In this document: positions 24,941 to 33,328 of the stretch, piece after piece
Numbering within the stretch: position 1 is the stretch's first letter
How the letters are laid out: each line of letters begins with the position of its first letter
Assembly: GCA_964547995.1 (NCBI GenBank)
Contig: CAZJRB010000042.1
Coordinates: forward strand, 1-52,449
Source of the DNA: CAZJRB01 sp964547995
GTDB taxonomy: Bacteria; Planctomycetota; Planctomycetia; Pirellulales; Thermoguttaceae
Direction: 5' to 3'
Length of the DNA: 52,449 bases
The notes under the pieces: model-generated
Told to the model about the DNA's origin: nothing
What the model saw: the letters and a program-made list of their open reading frames with translations, nothing else
The model's database searches: none
Translations under genes and position numbers: made by a program

Positions 24941-25112
24941 ATAAAGCCGCGACCGGCGAGGCTGTGACTTTTTGGCGTTTGACACGTTCAGTCTGTAGGG
25001 AACGCCCTCTGTGGCGTTCCGGGAAGCAGCAACGAGCGTGTTTTCCGGGTTTCGGAACGCCACAGAGGGCGTTCCCTACAAAAAGTCACAGCCCCGGCGG
25101 TCGCGGCTTTAT
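24941..25112. repeat. Nested composite inverted repeat, copy 1 (172 bases)
   Basis: The outer arms are ATAAAGCCGCGACCGGCGAG and its inverse complement at the right end; a middle layer GGCTGTGACTTTTT matches AAAAGTCACAGCC on the other side; the inner pair is the 28-base unit starting TGTAGGGAACGCCCTCTGTG at 24994-25021 and its complement at 25053-25080. The element has no ORF of its own. A second copy with the same order of layers lies at 34987-35168. Confidence 0.85.
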
Positions 25113-25157
25113 GAGGGAAATGCCGACGTTTTTTATGAGCGGCCCCGGAATCAACGA

Positions 25158-25187
25158 TTGGATTCTTGGCGTGCGCGGGATTATACT
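25158..25187 (+). promoter_or_regulatory. Possible promoter of the PH-like membrane protein gene
   Basis: TTGGAT at 25158-25163 is followed after 18 bases by TATACT at 25182-25187. The start codon lies about 80 bases further on. The -35 match is only moderate. Confidence 0.35.
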
Positions 25188-25267
25188 GGTTCTTGTAGTT
25201 CGTAGTCTCCAGCAGGTAACCCCCGCATGCCATGCGGGTGCTTTGTGAAAACCCCGCGACCAACTAC

Positions 25268-25750
25268 ATGCCCGACACTGCCGATCAAAAGGTGACGGTT
25301 GAAACGCAGCCGCCGGCCTCGCTGCGATGGCGGAGCTGGCCGGTCCGGGACAATGCCTTGCGATCGTCGGCGGTGGCGGCCGGGCTTCTGGTTGCCGCCC
25401 TGGTGGTCTACGTGCTCACCGGGCGGCTGCTCCTGGTGCTGTTGGCGCTGGCGGTCATGGTTTCGGCCCTGTGGCGGTTTTTTCTGCCCGTCGAGTTTGA
25501 ACTCGGCGAGACGGGTATCGGCCAGAACGTATTCGGGCGTCGTCGGCACATCCCATGGGGTGCGATCCGGCACTACGAAATCTGCGATGCCGGGGTTCTG
25601 TTGCTGCCCAAGGCGGAGGGTTCGCTGACCCCGTTGCAGGGCCTCTATCTGCCGTGGGCGGATCACCGCGACGAGGTCATTCTCCGAGTCCGCTACTATG
25701 TCACCCCGCAGCAAAACGAACTTCGTTCGCCCCAGCGGATGAAAACATAG
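25268..25750 (+). CDS. Two-helix membrane protein with PH-like domain
   Basis: 160 residues are predicted from the ATG at 25268. Two adjacent membrane helices (residues about 38-72, AAGLLVAALVVYVLTGRLLL and LLALAVMVSALWRFFL) are followed by a beta-rich region (ELGETGIGQNVFGRRRHIPWGAIRHYEI) typical of bacterial PH/YcxB-like membrane proteins. No catalytic residues. A start 36 bases upstream is possible but has no ribosome binding site. Its role is unknown. Confidence 0.65.
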   Translation: MPDTADQKVTVETQPPASLRWRSWPVRDNALRSSAVAAGLLVAALVVYVLTGRLLLVLLALAVMVSALWRFFLPVEFELGETGIGQNVFGRRRHIPWGAIRHYEICDAGVLLLPKAEGSLTPLQGLYLPWADHRDEVILRVRYYVTPQQNELRSPQRMKT

Positions 25751-25821
25751 GAGGTCTTCCCCAAAACGTCCCGGCGCGATACGCTACGTACTTCTTTCCC
25801 GGTGGAAAGCAAATACCGCCA

Positions 25822-25847
25822 CGGCGCGACCGCCGGTCGCGGCTTTA
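25822..25847. repeat. GCGACC-family palindrome unit
   Basis: GGCGCGACCGCCGGTCGCGG followed by CTTTAT is a single unit of the family in the gap of 187 bases before serS. Confidence 0.75.
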
Positions 25848-25937
25848 TGGAACCCGTAGACGCGAACTTCCCACAACGACAGGCTGTCCAAGAAATACTG
25901 TCCTCTGCCGGCTGTCCGCTATCCACTTTGCCAAATC

Positions 25938-27212
25938 ATGCTCGATCGCAAATTCATCCTCGAAAACGTCGAACCGGTCAAACAGAACTGCGCGAACCGT
26001 GGTCTGACGGTTGACGTGGACCGGTTTGTCGAGTTGGAAACAAAGCGCAAGACGATGCAGGCCGAGATCGAGCAGCTCAACCGCCGGGCCAATGAGGTCT
26101 CCAAATCGATCGGCCAGGCCAAAGACCCAAAGGAACGCGAGACACGAAAAGAAGAGGGCCGCAAAATCCGCGAGCAAGTCGCCGCGATGAAGACCGAACT
26201 CGACGAGCTGACGGCCGAGCTGGACGTAATCCACAAAGCCATTCCGAACATGGCCCACCCGGACGCCCCGATCGGCGCTGATGACAAGGCGAATCTCGAA
26301 CTCTTCCGGGGTAAGACGCCCGTGCCGGAGTTCGACTTCGAGCCACTCGATCACGTCGATCTGGCCGAGAAGCTCGATCTGATCGACTTCGAGGGGGGCG
26401 CGCGGGTGGCCGGCCACGGGTTCTACTTCCTCAAGAACGAACTCGTGCTGCTGGAGCTGGCGCTTCAGCGCTATGCCCTGGACGTGCTGATGGGCGAGGG
26501 CTTCGTGCCGATGACGACGCCGGACCTGGCGGGCAACGAAATCCTCGAAGGGATCGGCTTCCAGCCCCGCGGCCCGGAAACGCAGATCTACAGCATCGAG
26601 AACACCGATCTGAGCCTCATCGCAACTGCCGAGGTCACCCTCGGTGGGCTGATGTCGGGCCAGACCGTCCACGCCGAGCAACTGCCCTTGAAGTCCTGCG
26701 GCATCAGCCACTGTTTCCGCACCGAGGCCGGCGCCCACGGCCGGGCGACCCGCGGGCTGTTCCGCGTCCACCAATTTACCAAGATCGAGATGTTCGCCTA
26801 CACCTTGCCGGACGAGAGCGACGCGATGCTCGATTATCTCCGTGACCTGGAGTGCCGGCTGTTCGACGGGCTGGGCGTGCCGTATCGCGTGGTCGACACG
26901 GCCACCGGCGACCTCGGCGCCCCGGCCTACCGCAAGTTCGATCTCGAGGCCTGGATGCCCGGCCGAGGCGAGTGGGGTGAAATCACCAGCACCAGCAACT
27001 GCACCGACTACCAGGCGCGGCGCCTGAACATCCGCTACAAGGTCAAAGGCGAAAAGGGAACCCGCTTCGTCCACACGCTGAACGGCACCGCCGTGGCCGT
27101 CAGCCGGGCGGCCATCGCGATCCTCGAAAACCACCAGCAGGCCGACGGCTCGATCGTCATCCCCGAGGCCCTCCGGCCACTGGTCGGAAAGGATCGCATC
27201 GGCCCGGCGTAG
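25938..27212 (+). CDS. serS: Seryl-tRNA synthetase
   Basis: The predicted protein has 424 residues, the usual length. It begins with the family's two-helix coiled-coil arm (residues about 1-105, rich in Lys and Glu) that grips the long variable arm of tRNA-Ser. The class II catalytic core follows, with the motif 2 region (CFRTEAGAHGRATRGLFRVH) and motif 3 near LNGTAVAVSRAAIAILENHQ. It charges tRNA-Ser and tRNA-Sec with serine. The ATG at 25938 is preceded by non-coding sequence; the downstream flank holds tandem palindromes. Confidence 0.96.
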   Translation: MLDRKFILENVEPVKQNCANRGLTVDVDRFVELETKRKTMQAEIEQLNRRANEVSKSIGQAKDPKERETRKEEGRKIREQVAAMKTELDELTAELDVIHKAIPNMAHPDAPIGADDKANLELFRGKTPVPEFDFEPLDHVDLAEKLDLIDFEGGARVAGHGFYFLKNELVLLELALQRYALDVLMGEGFVPMTTPDLAGNEILEGIGFQPRGPETQIYSIENTDLSLIATAEVTLGGLMSGQTVHAEQLPLKSCGISHCFRTEAGAHGRATRGLFRVHQFTKIEMFAYTLPDESDAMLDYLRDLECRLFDGLGVPYRVVDTATGDLGAPAYRKFDLEAWMPGRGEWGEITSTSNCTDYQARRLNIRYKVKGEKGTRFVHTLNGTAVAVSRAAIAILENHQQADGSIVIPEALRPLVGKDRIGPA

Positions 27213-27215
27213 CTC

Positions 27216-27270
27216 ATAAAGCCGCGACCGCCGGTCGCGCCAAACATAAAGCCGCGACCGCCGGTCGCGC
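27216..27270. repeat. Tandem pair of GCGACC-family palindromes after serS
   Basis: Two copies of the unit ATAAAGCCGCGACCGCCGGT plus CGCGCC lie in direct orientation, 29 bases apart, just after the serS stop codon. Each can fold into a hairpin (CGCGACCG-CCGGTCGCG). Confidence 0.85.
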
Positions 27271-27311
27271 CCACCGTTACCGGAAACCACAGCCACCCCA
27301 AGGAAAAACCG

Positions 27312-28055
27312 ATGCGAACGACCATTGCTTTGCTCACGCTGTTGATTTCCACCGGCACGGTGTTCGGCGAGGAGAAACCCTTGAAAGTCCTCTTTCTCGG
27401 CAACAGCTACACCTACGGCAACGATCTGCCGGGGATGATCGCCGCGATGGCCGACGCGGCCGGGGGGCGGAAAATCGAAACCGACCGGATCACCCCCGGC
27501 GGGTGTACGTTCCAGAGGCATGTCGAGGGCAAAAAGGCCCTTGCGAAGATCCGGGAGAAGCCGTGGGACGCCGTCGTGCTCCAGGAACAGAGCATGATGC
27601 CGTGCGTCGATCCGAAGCGCATGCACAAGTACGCCCGGCTGCTGCACGCCGAGATCGACAAGCGCGGGGCCAGAACCGTCTTCTTCCTGACCTGGGCACG
27701 CCAACACAAGCCGGAGATGCAAAACGGGCTGAACAAGGCGTATTTCACGATCGCCAAGGAACTCGGCGCCGAGGTGGCCCCGGTCGGCATGGCCTGGAAA
27801 AACGCGTTTGCGGCCGATCCGAAGCTCGTCCTGCACCGCAACGACAAGAGCCACCCCAACCCGGCCGGCACCTATCTGGCCGCCTGCGTCTTCTACGCAA
27901 CGCTCCTGGACAAAAACCCCGTCGGCCTCCCGGCGGAAATCAAGCGGGGAAACAAGACACTCGTGAAGCTCGACCCAAAACTCGCCCGGAAGTTGCAAGA
28001 AATCGCGTGGAAAACCGTGCAGGACGTCAATAGAAGCAAGGCGGTATCGCAATAG
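27312..28055 (+). CDS. Exported SGNH/GDSL-type hydrolase (DUF4886-like)
   Basis: The predicted protein has 247 residues, with a signal peptide (MRTTIALLTLLISTGTVFG). Block I has the serine (VLFLGNSYTYGNDLP), block II is near RITPGGCTFQRHVEG, and block V carries the catalytic Asp/His-like end (KSHPNPAGTYLAACVFY). The GNSYT form of block I is typical of the DUF4886 branch of SGNH hydrolases found in Bacteroidetes and planctomycetes. It is probably an esterase acting on polysaccharide or small esters in the periplasm; the substrate is not known. Confidence 0.8.
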   Translation: MRTTIALLTLLISTGTVFGEEKPLKVLFLGNSYTYGNDLPGMIAAMADAAGGRKIETDRITPGGCTFQRHVEGKKALAKIREKPWDAVVLQEQSMMPCVDPKRMHKYARLLHAEIDKRGARTVFFLTWARQHKPEMQNGLNKAYFTIAKELGAEVAPVGMAWKNAFAADPKLVLHRNDKSHPNPAGTYLAACVFYATLLDKNPVGLPAEIKRGNKTLVKLDPKLARKLQEIAWKTVQDVNRSKAVSQ

Positions 28056-28069
28056 CCGGGGTGCCGGGG

Positions 28070-28190
28070 TGCCATGCCCACGCTTGCCGTGGGTGCCATG
28101 CCCACGCTCGCCGTGGGCATGTGGGGAAGGCACTTGTGGACTCCGCAAGCATGGCCACGCAAGCGTAGACCATGGCACCCGACTACCCGC
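28070..28190. repeat. Cluster of TGCCATGCCCACG-family repeat units
   Basis: Two direct units (GTGCCATGCCCACGCTTGCC and GTGCCATGCCCACGCTCGCC) are followed by a degenerate inverse unit (GGCCACGCAAGCGTAGACCA then TGGCACCC). They lie between convergent genes. The same family is at 12658-12734. Confidence 0.75.
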
Positions 28191-28207
28191 CACCCGACTA
28201 TCCGCAG

Positions 28208-29551
28208 TCACGCGTCTGCAAGCACGTTTGCCGCTTCCTCGCACAGCCGCTTCGCGTCCTCTTCGCTCTTCGCTTCTGCAACCGCCCGGATGATCGGTTC
28301 GGTGTTGCTGGGGCGAACCAAAAGCCACCGGTCGGGCCAGTCGAGCCGCAGGCCGTCGAGGCGGTCGGGCGTTGCATCGGTAAAATGCCTTTCCAAGGCG
28401 TCAATCGCCGCCGCGATCTTCTGGCGATCCAGCGCAATCTTCGTCTTGACGATTTCGTAACGCGGCAACTCGTCGGCCAGCTTGGCGACGGTCGTCTCGC
28501 GGGCGGCCATCGCGTCGAGAATTCGGGCCATGCCGACGAAGCTGTCGCGGACGAACCCTACCTGCGGGTCGATCGGCCCGCCGTTCCCCTCGCCGCCGAA
28601 GACCGCGCCGCAGGCGAGCATGGCGTCGACGACGTGCGCTTCGCCCACCGCCGAGCGGTGAAACGGTACCTCGTACTTCTCGGCCAGGTCCTGCGTCATC
28701 CGGCTGCTCGAGCAGTTGGTCACGATCGGGCCTTTCTGCTGCCGCAAAACGTGATCGACGCAGATGGCCAGCGTGTACTCCTCGCCCAGGTAACGCCCGG
28801 TGCGGTCGATCACCGCGAGCCTGTCGGCGTCGGGGTCCTGGCAGAAGCCCACCTCGGCCTCGATCTTCGGCACGGCCGAACAGACGCCTTCGAGGTTTTT
28901 TGGGGTCGGCTCCGGCGGATGGATGAACCGTCCGTTGGGCTCCTCGCCGAGCACGGTCACGTTGCAGCCGAGCTGTTCGAGCAGCCGCCGTCCCAACACG
29001 GCCCCGGCCCCGTGGTTGGCGTCGAGCAGGACCTTTAACTTCCGCTTGCGAATCCGTCCGGGATCGACGGTGGCCAGCACGGCCTCTAAATGGTCGGCAA
29101 TCGAATCGGTACACTCGTAGGGCGAGCCGAGCAGTTCTTGGGTAACCCAATCGATCCGGCCGGTGTTGTAGCGATCGAGGACCTCCTTGCCGGGCCCGGC
29201 GGGAATCACGCGGCCCTCGTGCGAAAACAGCTTCAGCCCGTTGTACTCGATCGGGTTGTGGCTGGCCGAGATCTGAATTCCGCCGGCGGCCTCGATCTCG
29301 CGGATCAGAATGCCCGTGGTCGGGGTGGCGGCCACGTCGGCGTCGAACGTATCGCGCCCGACGGCCAACAGCGCGGCTTCAATCGCCCCAATGAGCATCT
29401 CTCCCGACGCCCGGCCGTCGCGCGAGAGCACAAGCGCCCCCTCCGGCGCCAGTGCCGAAAAGGCCGTCGCATAGCGTACCGCCACCTCCGGGGTCAAGGT
29501 CTCGCCGACAACCCCCCGCATTCCCGATACACTAATGATCAACTCGCTCAC
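28208..29551 (-). CDS. glmM: Phosphoglucosamine mutase / phosphohexomutase
   Basis: 447 residues are predicted from the GTG at 29551, which has AAAGGAG 8 bases ahead; a TTG at 29569 is an alternative but lies inside that site. The catalytic phosphoserine motif is intact (ISASHNP, Ser97), the magnesium loop is DPDADRL, the sugar-binding loop is GEGNGG and the phosphate-binding loop is RPSNTEPIIR. GEGNGG with this overall length fits archaeal/bacterial GlmM-like proteins that convert glucosamine-6-phosphate to the 1-phosphate, on the path to peptidoglycan and lipopolysaccharide; a phosphomannomutase role cannot be excluded. Confidence 0.88.
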   Translation of the reverse strand: MSELIISVSGMRGVVGETLTPEVAVRYATAFSALAPEGALVLSRDGRASGEMLIGAIEAALLAVGRDTFDADVAATPTTGILIREIEAAGGIQISASHNPIEYNGLKLFSHEGRVIPAGPGKEVLDRYNTGRIDWVTQELLGSPYECTDSIADHLEAVLATVDPGRIRKRKLKVLLDANHGAGAVLGRRLLEQLGCNVTVLGEEPNGRFIHPPEPTPKNLEGVCSAVPKIEAEVGFCQDPDADRLAVIDRTGRYLGEEYTLAICVDHVLRQQKGPIVTNCSSSRMTQDLAEKYEVPFHRSAVGEAHVVDAMLACGAVFGGEGNGGPIDPQVGFVRDSFVGMARILDAMAARETTVAKLADELPRYEIVKTKIALDRQKIAAAIDALERHFTDATPDRLDGLRLDWPDRWLLVRPSNTEPIIRAVAEAKSEEDAKRLCEEAANVLADA

Positions 29552-29652
29552 GGCACACTCCTTTGCCAACAGTTGCGCTCCACTCCGGTTGCCAATCTTC
29601 GCTCATTTCGCTGGAATATCCGTATTGTAGCTGAATCGGGAAGATTTCCACC

Positions 29653-29694
29653 AGGCTTTGTCTCAAAACCCGTACGTCCCGCAAGACAGAGCCT
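29653..29694. repeat. Imperfect hairpin in the gap between glmM and the pilM-like gene
   Basis: AGGCTTTGTC and GACAGAGCCT flank the sequence AAAACCCGTACGTCCCG, a half-unit of the hairpin at 12782-12822. The remaining 200 bases of the gap show no clear gene. Confidence 0.45.
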
Positions 29695-29806
29695 AGCCAA
29701 ACGGGGGGCGGGAAGATACAATCAAGGCTGACGAGGGTCCGGGACCGTCGCGGCCATCTCGCCAACCGGAACCGGCCGGTTCACAGTCACCGACAGAGCG
29801 TTTCCC

Positions 29807-31252
29807 ATGCCTCAACTTCTCGCACTCGAATGGGACGGCACGGAAGTCCGCCTGGCGGCTGCCGCCTTGCACGGCAATCGGGCGGTGATCGAGCAGGCGT
29901 TCTCCGTCTCGCTCGAACCGCCGGAGCCGGAAGGCGACCAGATCGAGGTGGGCGCGCGGATCGCCGCCGCACTGGGCGCCCAGGGAATCGGCCGGGGCGA
30001 CGTCCTCCTCTCGGTGGGGCGGGCGAGCATCGAGCTAAGGCAACTCTCGCTCCCCCCCGCCCCCGACGAAGAGTTGCCCGAGATGGTCCGATTCCAGGCG
30101 ATGCGCGAGTTCAACGAGTTGGACGAGAACTGGCTGCTCGACTTCGTCCCGCTCGACGAGCAGGAAGACGGCCCGCGAAACGTCCTGGCCGCTGCGGTCG
30201 ATTCGCAGTTGCTCGACGGGATTCAGGCAACGTGCCAGCGGGCCGGCCTGAAGCCGAAGCGATTGATCCTGCGGCCCTGCGCCGCCGCGTCGCTGTTCGA
30301 GCGCGCCCGGCCCGAGGCGGCAACCAGGCTGACCCTGCTGGTCGATCTGCTCTCCGACGAGGCCGACCTGACCGTGATCGACCGCGGTAACGTGGTTTTC
30401 CTGCGGACCACCCGCCTCGGCGGCGACCCGATCGAGGGCGGCGAACAGGCGACGGCTCTGCTGGGCGAACTCCGCCGCACTGTCGCCGCCGCGCAAAACC
30501 AGCTCGGTGGGCGGCGCGTCGAGGTAATCGTGCTCTGCGGGGCCGGTGACAAACACGCCGCATTGGCCCGATCCGTCGAAGACCGGCTCTCGCTGCCGAC
30601 GGAGTTGTTCGATCCGTTCGACGGGCTGAACCTCGCCCGGCGGTTGCGGAACCGGTTGCCCGAAAATCCAGGCCGTTTCGCGTCGCTTCTGGGAATGTTG
30701 CTGTGCGAGCTGGAGAACCGGCCGCACGCGATCGATTTCCTGCACCCCCGCCGCCGGCCGAAGCCGCCGAGCCGGCCCTACCGCTACGTGATTCCCGTCG
30801 CCGTTGTGCTCTTGCTGATTGCCATGTTCCTCGTGCAAGGGCACATCCGGAAGGCCAGACTGGCCGACGAGGTCGACCAGCTTAAAACGCAGTCCGAGCA
30901 GTGGGATGTGGCAATCGGCAAGGCGGAAAAACTGTACGCAAACGTCGCTGAAATCGAAAAGTGGACGACCGGCGACGTCGTCTGGCTCGACGAGCTTCGC
31001 GAGCTGTCCCGGGAATTCCCGCCGGCCAAGGAGGCCGTCCTGACCGGCCTGACCGTCCGCTCCACCCGAACCGGCGGCGAAATAAAGATCGAAGGACTCG
31101 CGGACGGCACTTCCACACTCCAGGTAATTGAACGGGACCTGCGCGATCCGGCCCATCGCGTCGACGGCAAAGGCAGCCGGGAAGATCGTTCGAACAAACG
31201 CTACCCCTGGCGTTTCGAAACCTCCTTGTCGATCGAAAAGGAGGAGAAGTGA
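29807..31252 (+). CDS. PilM/PilN-like fusion protein (type IV pilus / type II secretion inner-membrane platform)
   Basis: The predicted protein has 481 residues. Residues about 1-300 have the actin-like ATPase fold of PilM/GspL (start LLALEWDGTEVRLAAA, later LTLLVDLLSDEADLTVID). Near residues 326-345 there is one membrane helix (YVIPVAVVLLLIAMFLVQGH), followed by a coiled-coil region and a C-terminal ferredoxin-like domain of PilN type. PilM and PilN are separate proteins in classic type IV pilus systems and are linked here, as in GspL. It overlaps the next gene (TGATG), so the pair is translated together. No pilus ATPase, secretin or pilin gene lies in this window. Confidence 0.7.
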   Translation: MPQLLALEWDGTEVRLAAAALHGNRAVIEQAFSVSLEPPEPEGDQIEVGARIAAALGAQGIGRGDVLLSVGRASIELRQLSLPPAPDEELPEMVRFQAMREFNELDENWLLDFVPLDEQEDGPRNVLAAAVDSQLLDGIQATCQRAGLKPKRLILRPCAAASLFERARPEAATRLTLLVDLLSDEADLTVIDRGNVVFLRTTRLGGDPIEGGEQATALLGELRRTVAAAQNQLGGRRVEVIVLCGAGDKHAALARSVEDRLSLPTELFDPFDGLNLARRLRNRLPENPGRFASLLGMLLCELENRPHAIDFLHPRRRPKPPSRPYRYVIPVAVVLLLIAMFLVQGHIRKARLADEVDQLKTQSEQWDVAIGKAEKLYANVAEIEKWTTGDVVWLDELRELSREFPPAKEAVLTGLTVRSTRTGGEIKIEGLADGTSTLQVIERDLRDPAHRVDGKGSREDRSNKRYPWRFETSLSIEKEEK

Positions 31253-32280
31253 TGGCGCTTGCGAAGCGGGAAAAGGTCCTGGCGGCAATCACCGGCGCAC
31301 TCGTGTTGGTGTCGGTGATCTACCTGCTCGTCGCCGGCGTCGGATCGCACGGTAACCTCCGCGCCGACCGCGAAAAGCTCGCCAACGACATCGAAGATAA
31401 AAAAGAGAAAGCGTGCAAAGCAATCGGCCTGCTCGCCCGGTGGAAAAACGATCCGAGCATCAAGGCAGAGACGATGGACCTGGCCCTGTTTCGCCGCCAT
31501 ATCCGCAAAACGGCCGACCGGCTCGCCGCCTGGGAGGCACAAGCGCTCCCTTCCGACAAGGACGAAGCCCGGTTGCTCTACCGGTCGTGGTTGCGGGAAA
31601 CGGTAGACCGGGCCGAATTCCGCGGCGTGAAGTTCGATCCGGGCGAATCCCGCACACAGCGCGACATCTACACCGTCTTTCCCGTGACCGTCCACTGCCG
31701 GGCAACGCTCGAGCAGTTGACCCGGTTCCTCTATGATTTCTACTCGGCCGGCCATCTCCATAGAATCTCGCTGCTGACGATCAAGCCCGACCAGGGCGAT
31801 CTCGATTTGAGCATCTCGATCGAGGGGCTTTCCCTGCCGGGGGCGGACCGCAAGGACAAGCTGAACGCCGGACCGGCCGGGCGGCTGGCATTCGAGGAAT
31901 TCTCCGATTACCGCGACGCGATCGTGGAGCGGAACCTCTTCGCCGCGTACGTTCCGCCGCGACCCGTGGTCAAGAGGCGGCCCCGCGAGAGCCGGCCGCC
32001 CCCGCCGCCCCCACCCCCGCGCCCGCCCGCGTTCGACCACACCAAGTACACCGTCGTCACCGGTATCACCGGGGTCGACGGCCGCCGCCAGGCCTGGATC
32101 GAGGTCCGGACCACCGGCAAGAAGCTCCAGCTCTTCGAGGGCGAAACGTTTTCCGCCGGCCCGGTCACCGGCACGATCAGGCACATCGGCCAACAGAACG
32201 TCGAGATCGAAGTCGACGGTAAGCAACGATTGGTCGGGATCGGCCAGAGCGTGGCCGACGGCGCGGAATTGCCCGAGTAA
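31252..32280 (+). CDS. PilO/PilP-like inner-membrane protein
   Basis: 342 residues are predicted from the ATG at 31252, with AGGAGG just ahead and overlapping the previous stop codon. One membrane helix lies at residues about 10-30 (VLAAITGALVLVSVIYLLVA), then a coiled coil, a PilO-like ferredoxin domain, and a Pro-rich hinge (about residues 240-260). The last 80 residues (VVTGITGVDGRRQAWIEV, then FEGETFSAGPVTGTIRHI) form a small beta domain like the homology region of PilP/GspC, which touches the secretin. So two platform proteins seem to be joined in one. The function is inferred from the fold and the neighbour. Confidence 0.65.
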   Translation: MALAKREKVLAAITGALVLVSVIYLLVAGVGSHGNLRADREKLANDIEDKKEKACKAIGLLARWKNDPSIKAETMDLALFRRHIRKTADRLAAWEAQALPSDKDEARLLYRSWLRETVDRAEFRGVKFDPGESRTQRDIYTVFPVTVHCRATLEQLTRFLYDFYSAGHLHRISLLTIKPDQGDLDLSISIEGLSLPGADRKDKLNAGPAGRLAFEEFSDYRDAIVERNLFAAYVPPRPVVKRRPRESRPPPPPPPPRPPAFDHTKYTVVTGITGVDGRRQAWIEVRTTGKKLQLFEGETFSAGPVTGTIRHIGQQNVEIEVDGKQRLVGIGQSVADGAELPE

Positions 32281-32394
32281 AAAAGCGCGATTTCTCAATG
32301 TGTTTGCAGCGACGGCCTCGCAACGCCATCAGTCTACCTGGACCGTTTACAGGGGCATTTCATCATATCTCAGCACTTGCCGCGACACCATACC

Positions 32395-32524
32395 CTTCCA
32401 GGGGACTATCCCCGGAAAAGCCGTGCCTCGGCAGCGTGTGCTCGGGCCGCAGCAGGTTTTTCAACAACAGGCGGGCGTAGTCGCCGTCGTGCAGCCGGGC
32501 CCGGCGGATCTTCCATGCCGGACT
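32395..32524 (-). pseudogene. Remnant of a GH95-like alpha-L-fucosidase gene
   Basis: In the gap of 350 bases before the next gene, the minus strand encodes a fragment reading AWKIRRARLHDGDYARLLLK followed by NLLRPEHTLPRHGFSGD. A-W-K-I-x-x-A-R-L-x-D-G-x-x-A-x-x-L-L-x-N-L-L is the pattern of the C-terminal catalytic region of GH95 fucosidases. A stop codon lies three codons before the conserved part, and no long frame surrounds it. It is therefore a decayed scrap, not a working gene. The identification rests on a short motif. Confidence 0.4.
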
Positions 32525-32544
32525 TTATCCGCACCGGGGATTGC

Positions 32545-32573
32545 TTGACATACGACGCCGTAGGCGGTAGGTT
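32545..32573 (+). promoter_or_regulatory. Possible promoter of the three-helix membrane protein gene
   Basis: TTGACA at 32545-32550 is perfect and is followed after 17 bases by TAGGTT, a weak -10. The start codon lies about 58 bases downstream. Confidence 0.35.
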
Positions 32574-32630
32574 TCCGGGTATTGCGATGGCTCACGGTTC
32601 CGGGAAACCCTACTATCACAGAGAACTGAA

Positions 32631-33188
32631 ATGAAGAACTCGCTTTGTGTCATGGCGATGTTCGCCGTCTGGCTTTCGGTTGTTTTTTCAGTGCGGGCGC
32701 AAGATACTTCCGGTGAAGAAGGCGCCAAGAAGCCGGTCAAGGAGATCGTCTCGGAAACCCGCGGCAAAATGGAAGAAGTCGCCGAAAAGGTGGATACGAA
32801 CGAACAAGCACAAGAGGCGTCGGCGGGAATCCTGAATTCGGTCTACGTCTTGGCGGAGTATCTTTCGTTCTCGGCCTTTTACTGGACCGCATTTGCTCTG
32901 ATGGTCACCGGTGTTGTGAGTTTTGCCCTGCAGTTGGTGCTGGCCAAGCTTGTCGTGTTGATCAAGCGGGGCTTCAGCTTCACGGAGATTCTTTCGGACG
33001 CGTTGGGGCTTGCGATCAGTCTTGTAGGCCTGGTTCTGACCACGCAGGCGGCGGCGGAAAACTCGGGCTTCACCCGGAGTCCCGCCGCGGTTCTCTCAGC
33101 AGCGGCCGTTGGCGGCATTGCCGGATTCATTTTCTATTTGTGGGGGCAGTCCCAGGAGGTCCAGGCCGTCGAGGGACGAAGGAGGTAA
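32631..33188 (+). CDS. Exported or membrane protein with three membrane helices
   Basis: The predicted protein has 185 residues: an N-terminal signal sequence (LCVMAMFAVWLSVVFSVRAQ), a charged helical segment, then three hydrophobic helices (residues about 82-105, 120-141 and 149-172). The second half contains FTRSPAAVLSAAAVGGIAGF. No known family is recognised. The gene sits between two fragments of unrelated minus-strand genes (a GH95-like remnant and a protein kinase remnant), which suggests it is in a recently rearranged spot. Confidence 0.6.
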   Translation: MKNSLCVMAMFAVWLSVVFSVRAQDTSGEEGAKKPVKEIVSETRGKMEEVAEKVDTNEQAQEASAGILNSVYVLAEYLSFSAFYWTAFALMVTGVVSFALQLVLAKLVVLIKRGFSFTEILSDALGLAISLVGLVLTTQAAAENSGFTRSPAAVLSAAAVGGIAGFIFYLWGQSQEVQAVEGRRR

Positions 33189-33189
33189 G

Positions 33190-33328
33190 GCGGCCATTTC
33201 TCAGGTGGCACCTTACCGTCGAAGCTGTAGACCTGGACGATGTTCGGATGATCCAACGCGGCGATCATCCGGGCTTCGAGCAGGAGCTGTTCGAGGGAGC
33301 CGGGCGTGCTGCCGCGGGGAGATCTCAG
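33190..33328 (-). pseudogene. Remnant of a serine/threonine protein kinase gene
   Basis: Between the membrane protein gene and the Gfo/Idh gene, the minus strand encodes LLEARMIAALDHPNIVQVYS followed by FDGKVPPEKWPPYLL. This is the alpha-C helix and beta-4/beta-5 region of a bacterial Hanks-type kinase (E-A-R-x-x-A-x-L-D-H-P-N-I-V-x-V-Y). The start with the ATP-binding loop and the whole catalytic loop are missing, and a stop follows soon after. It overlaps the end of the Gfo/Idh gene by a few bases and cannot be functional. Confidence 0.55.
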
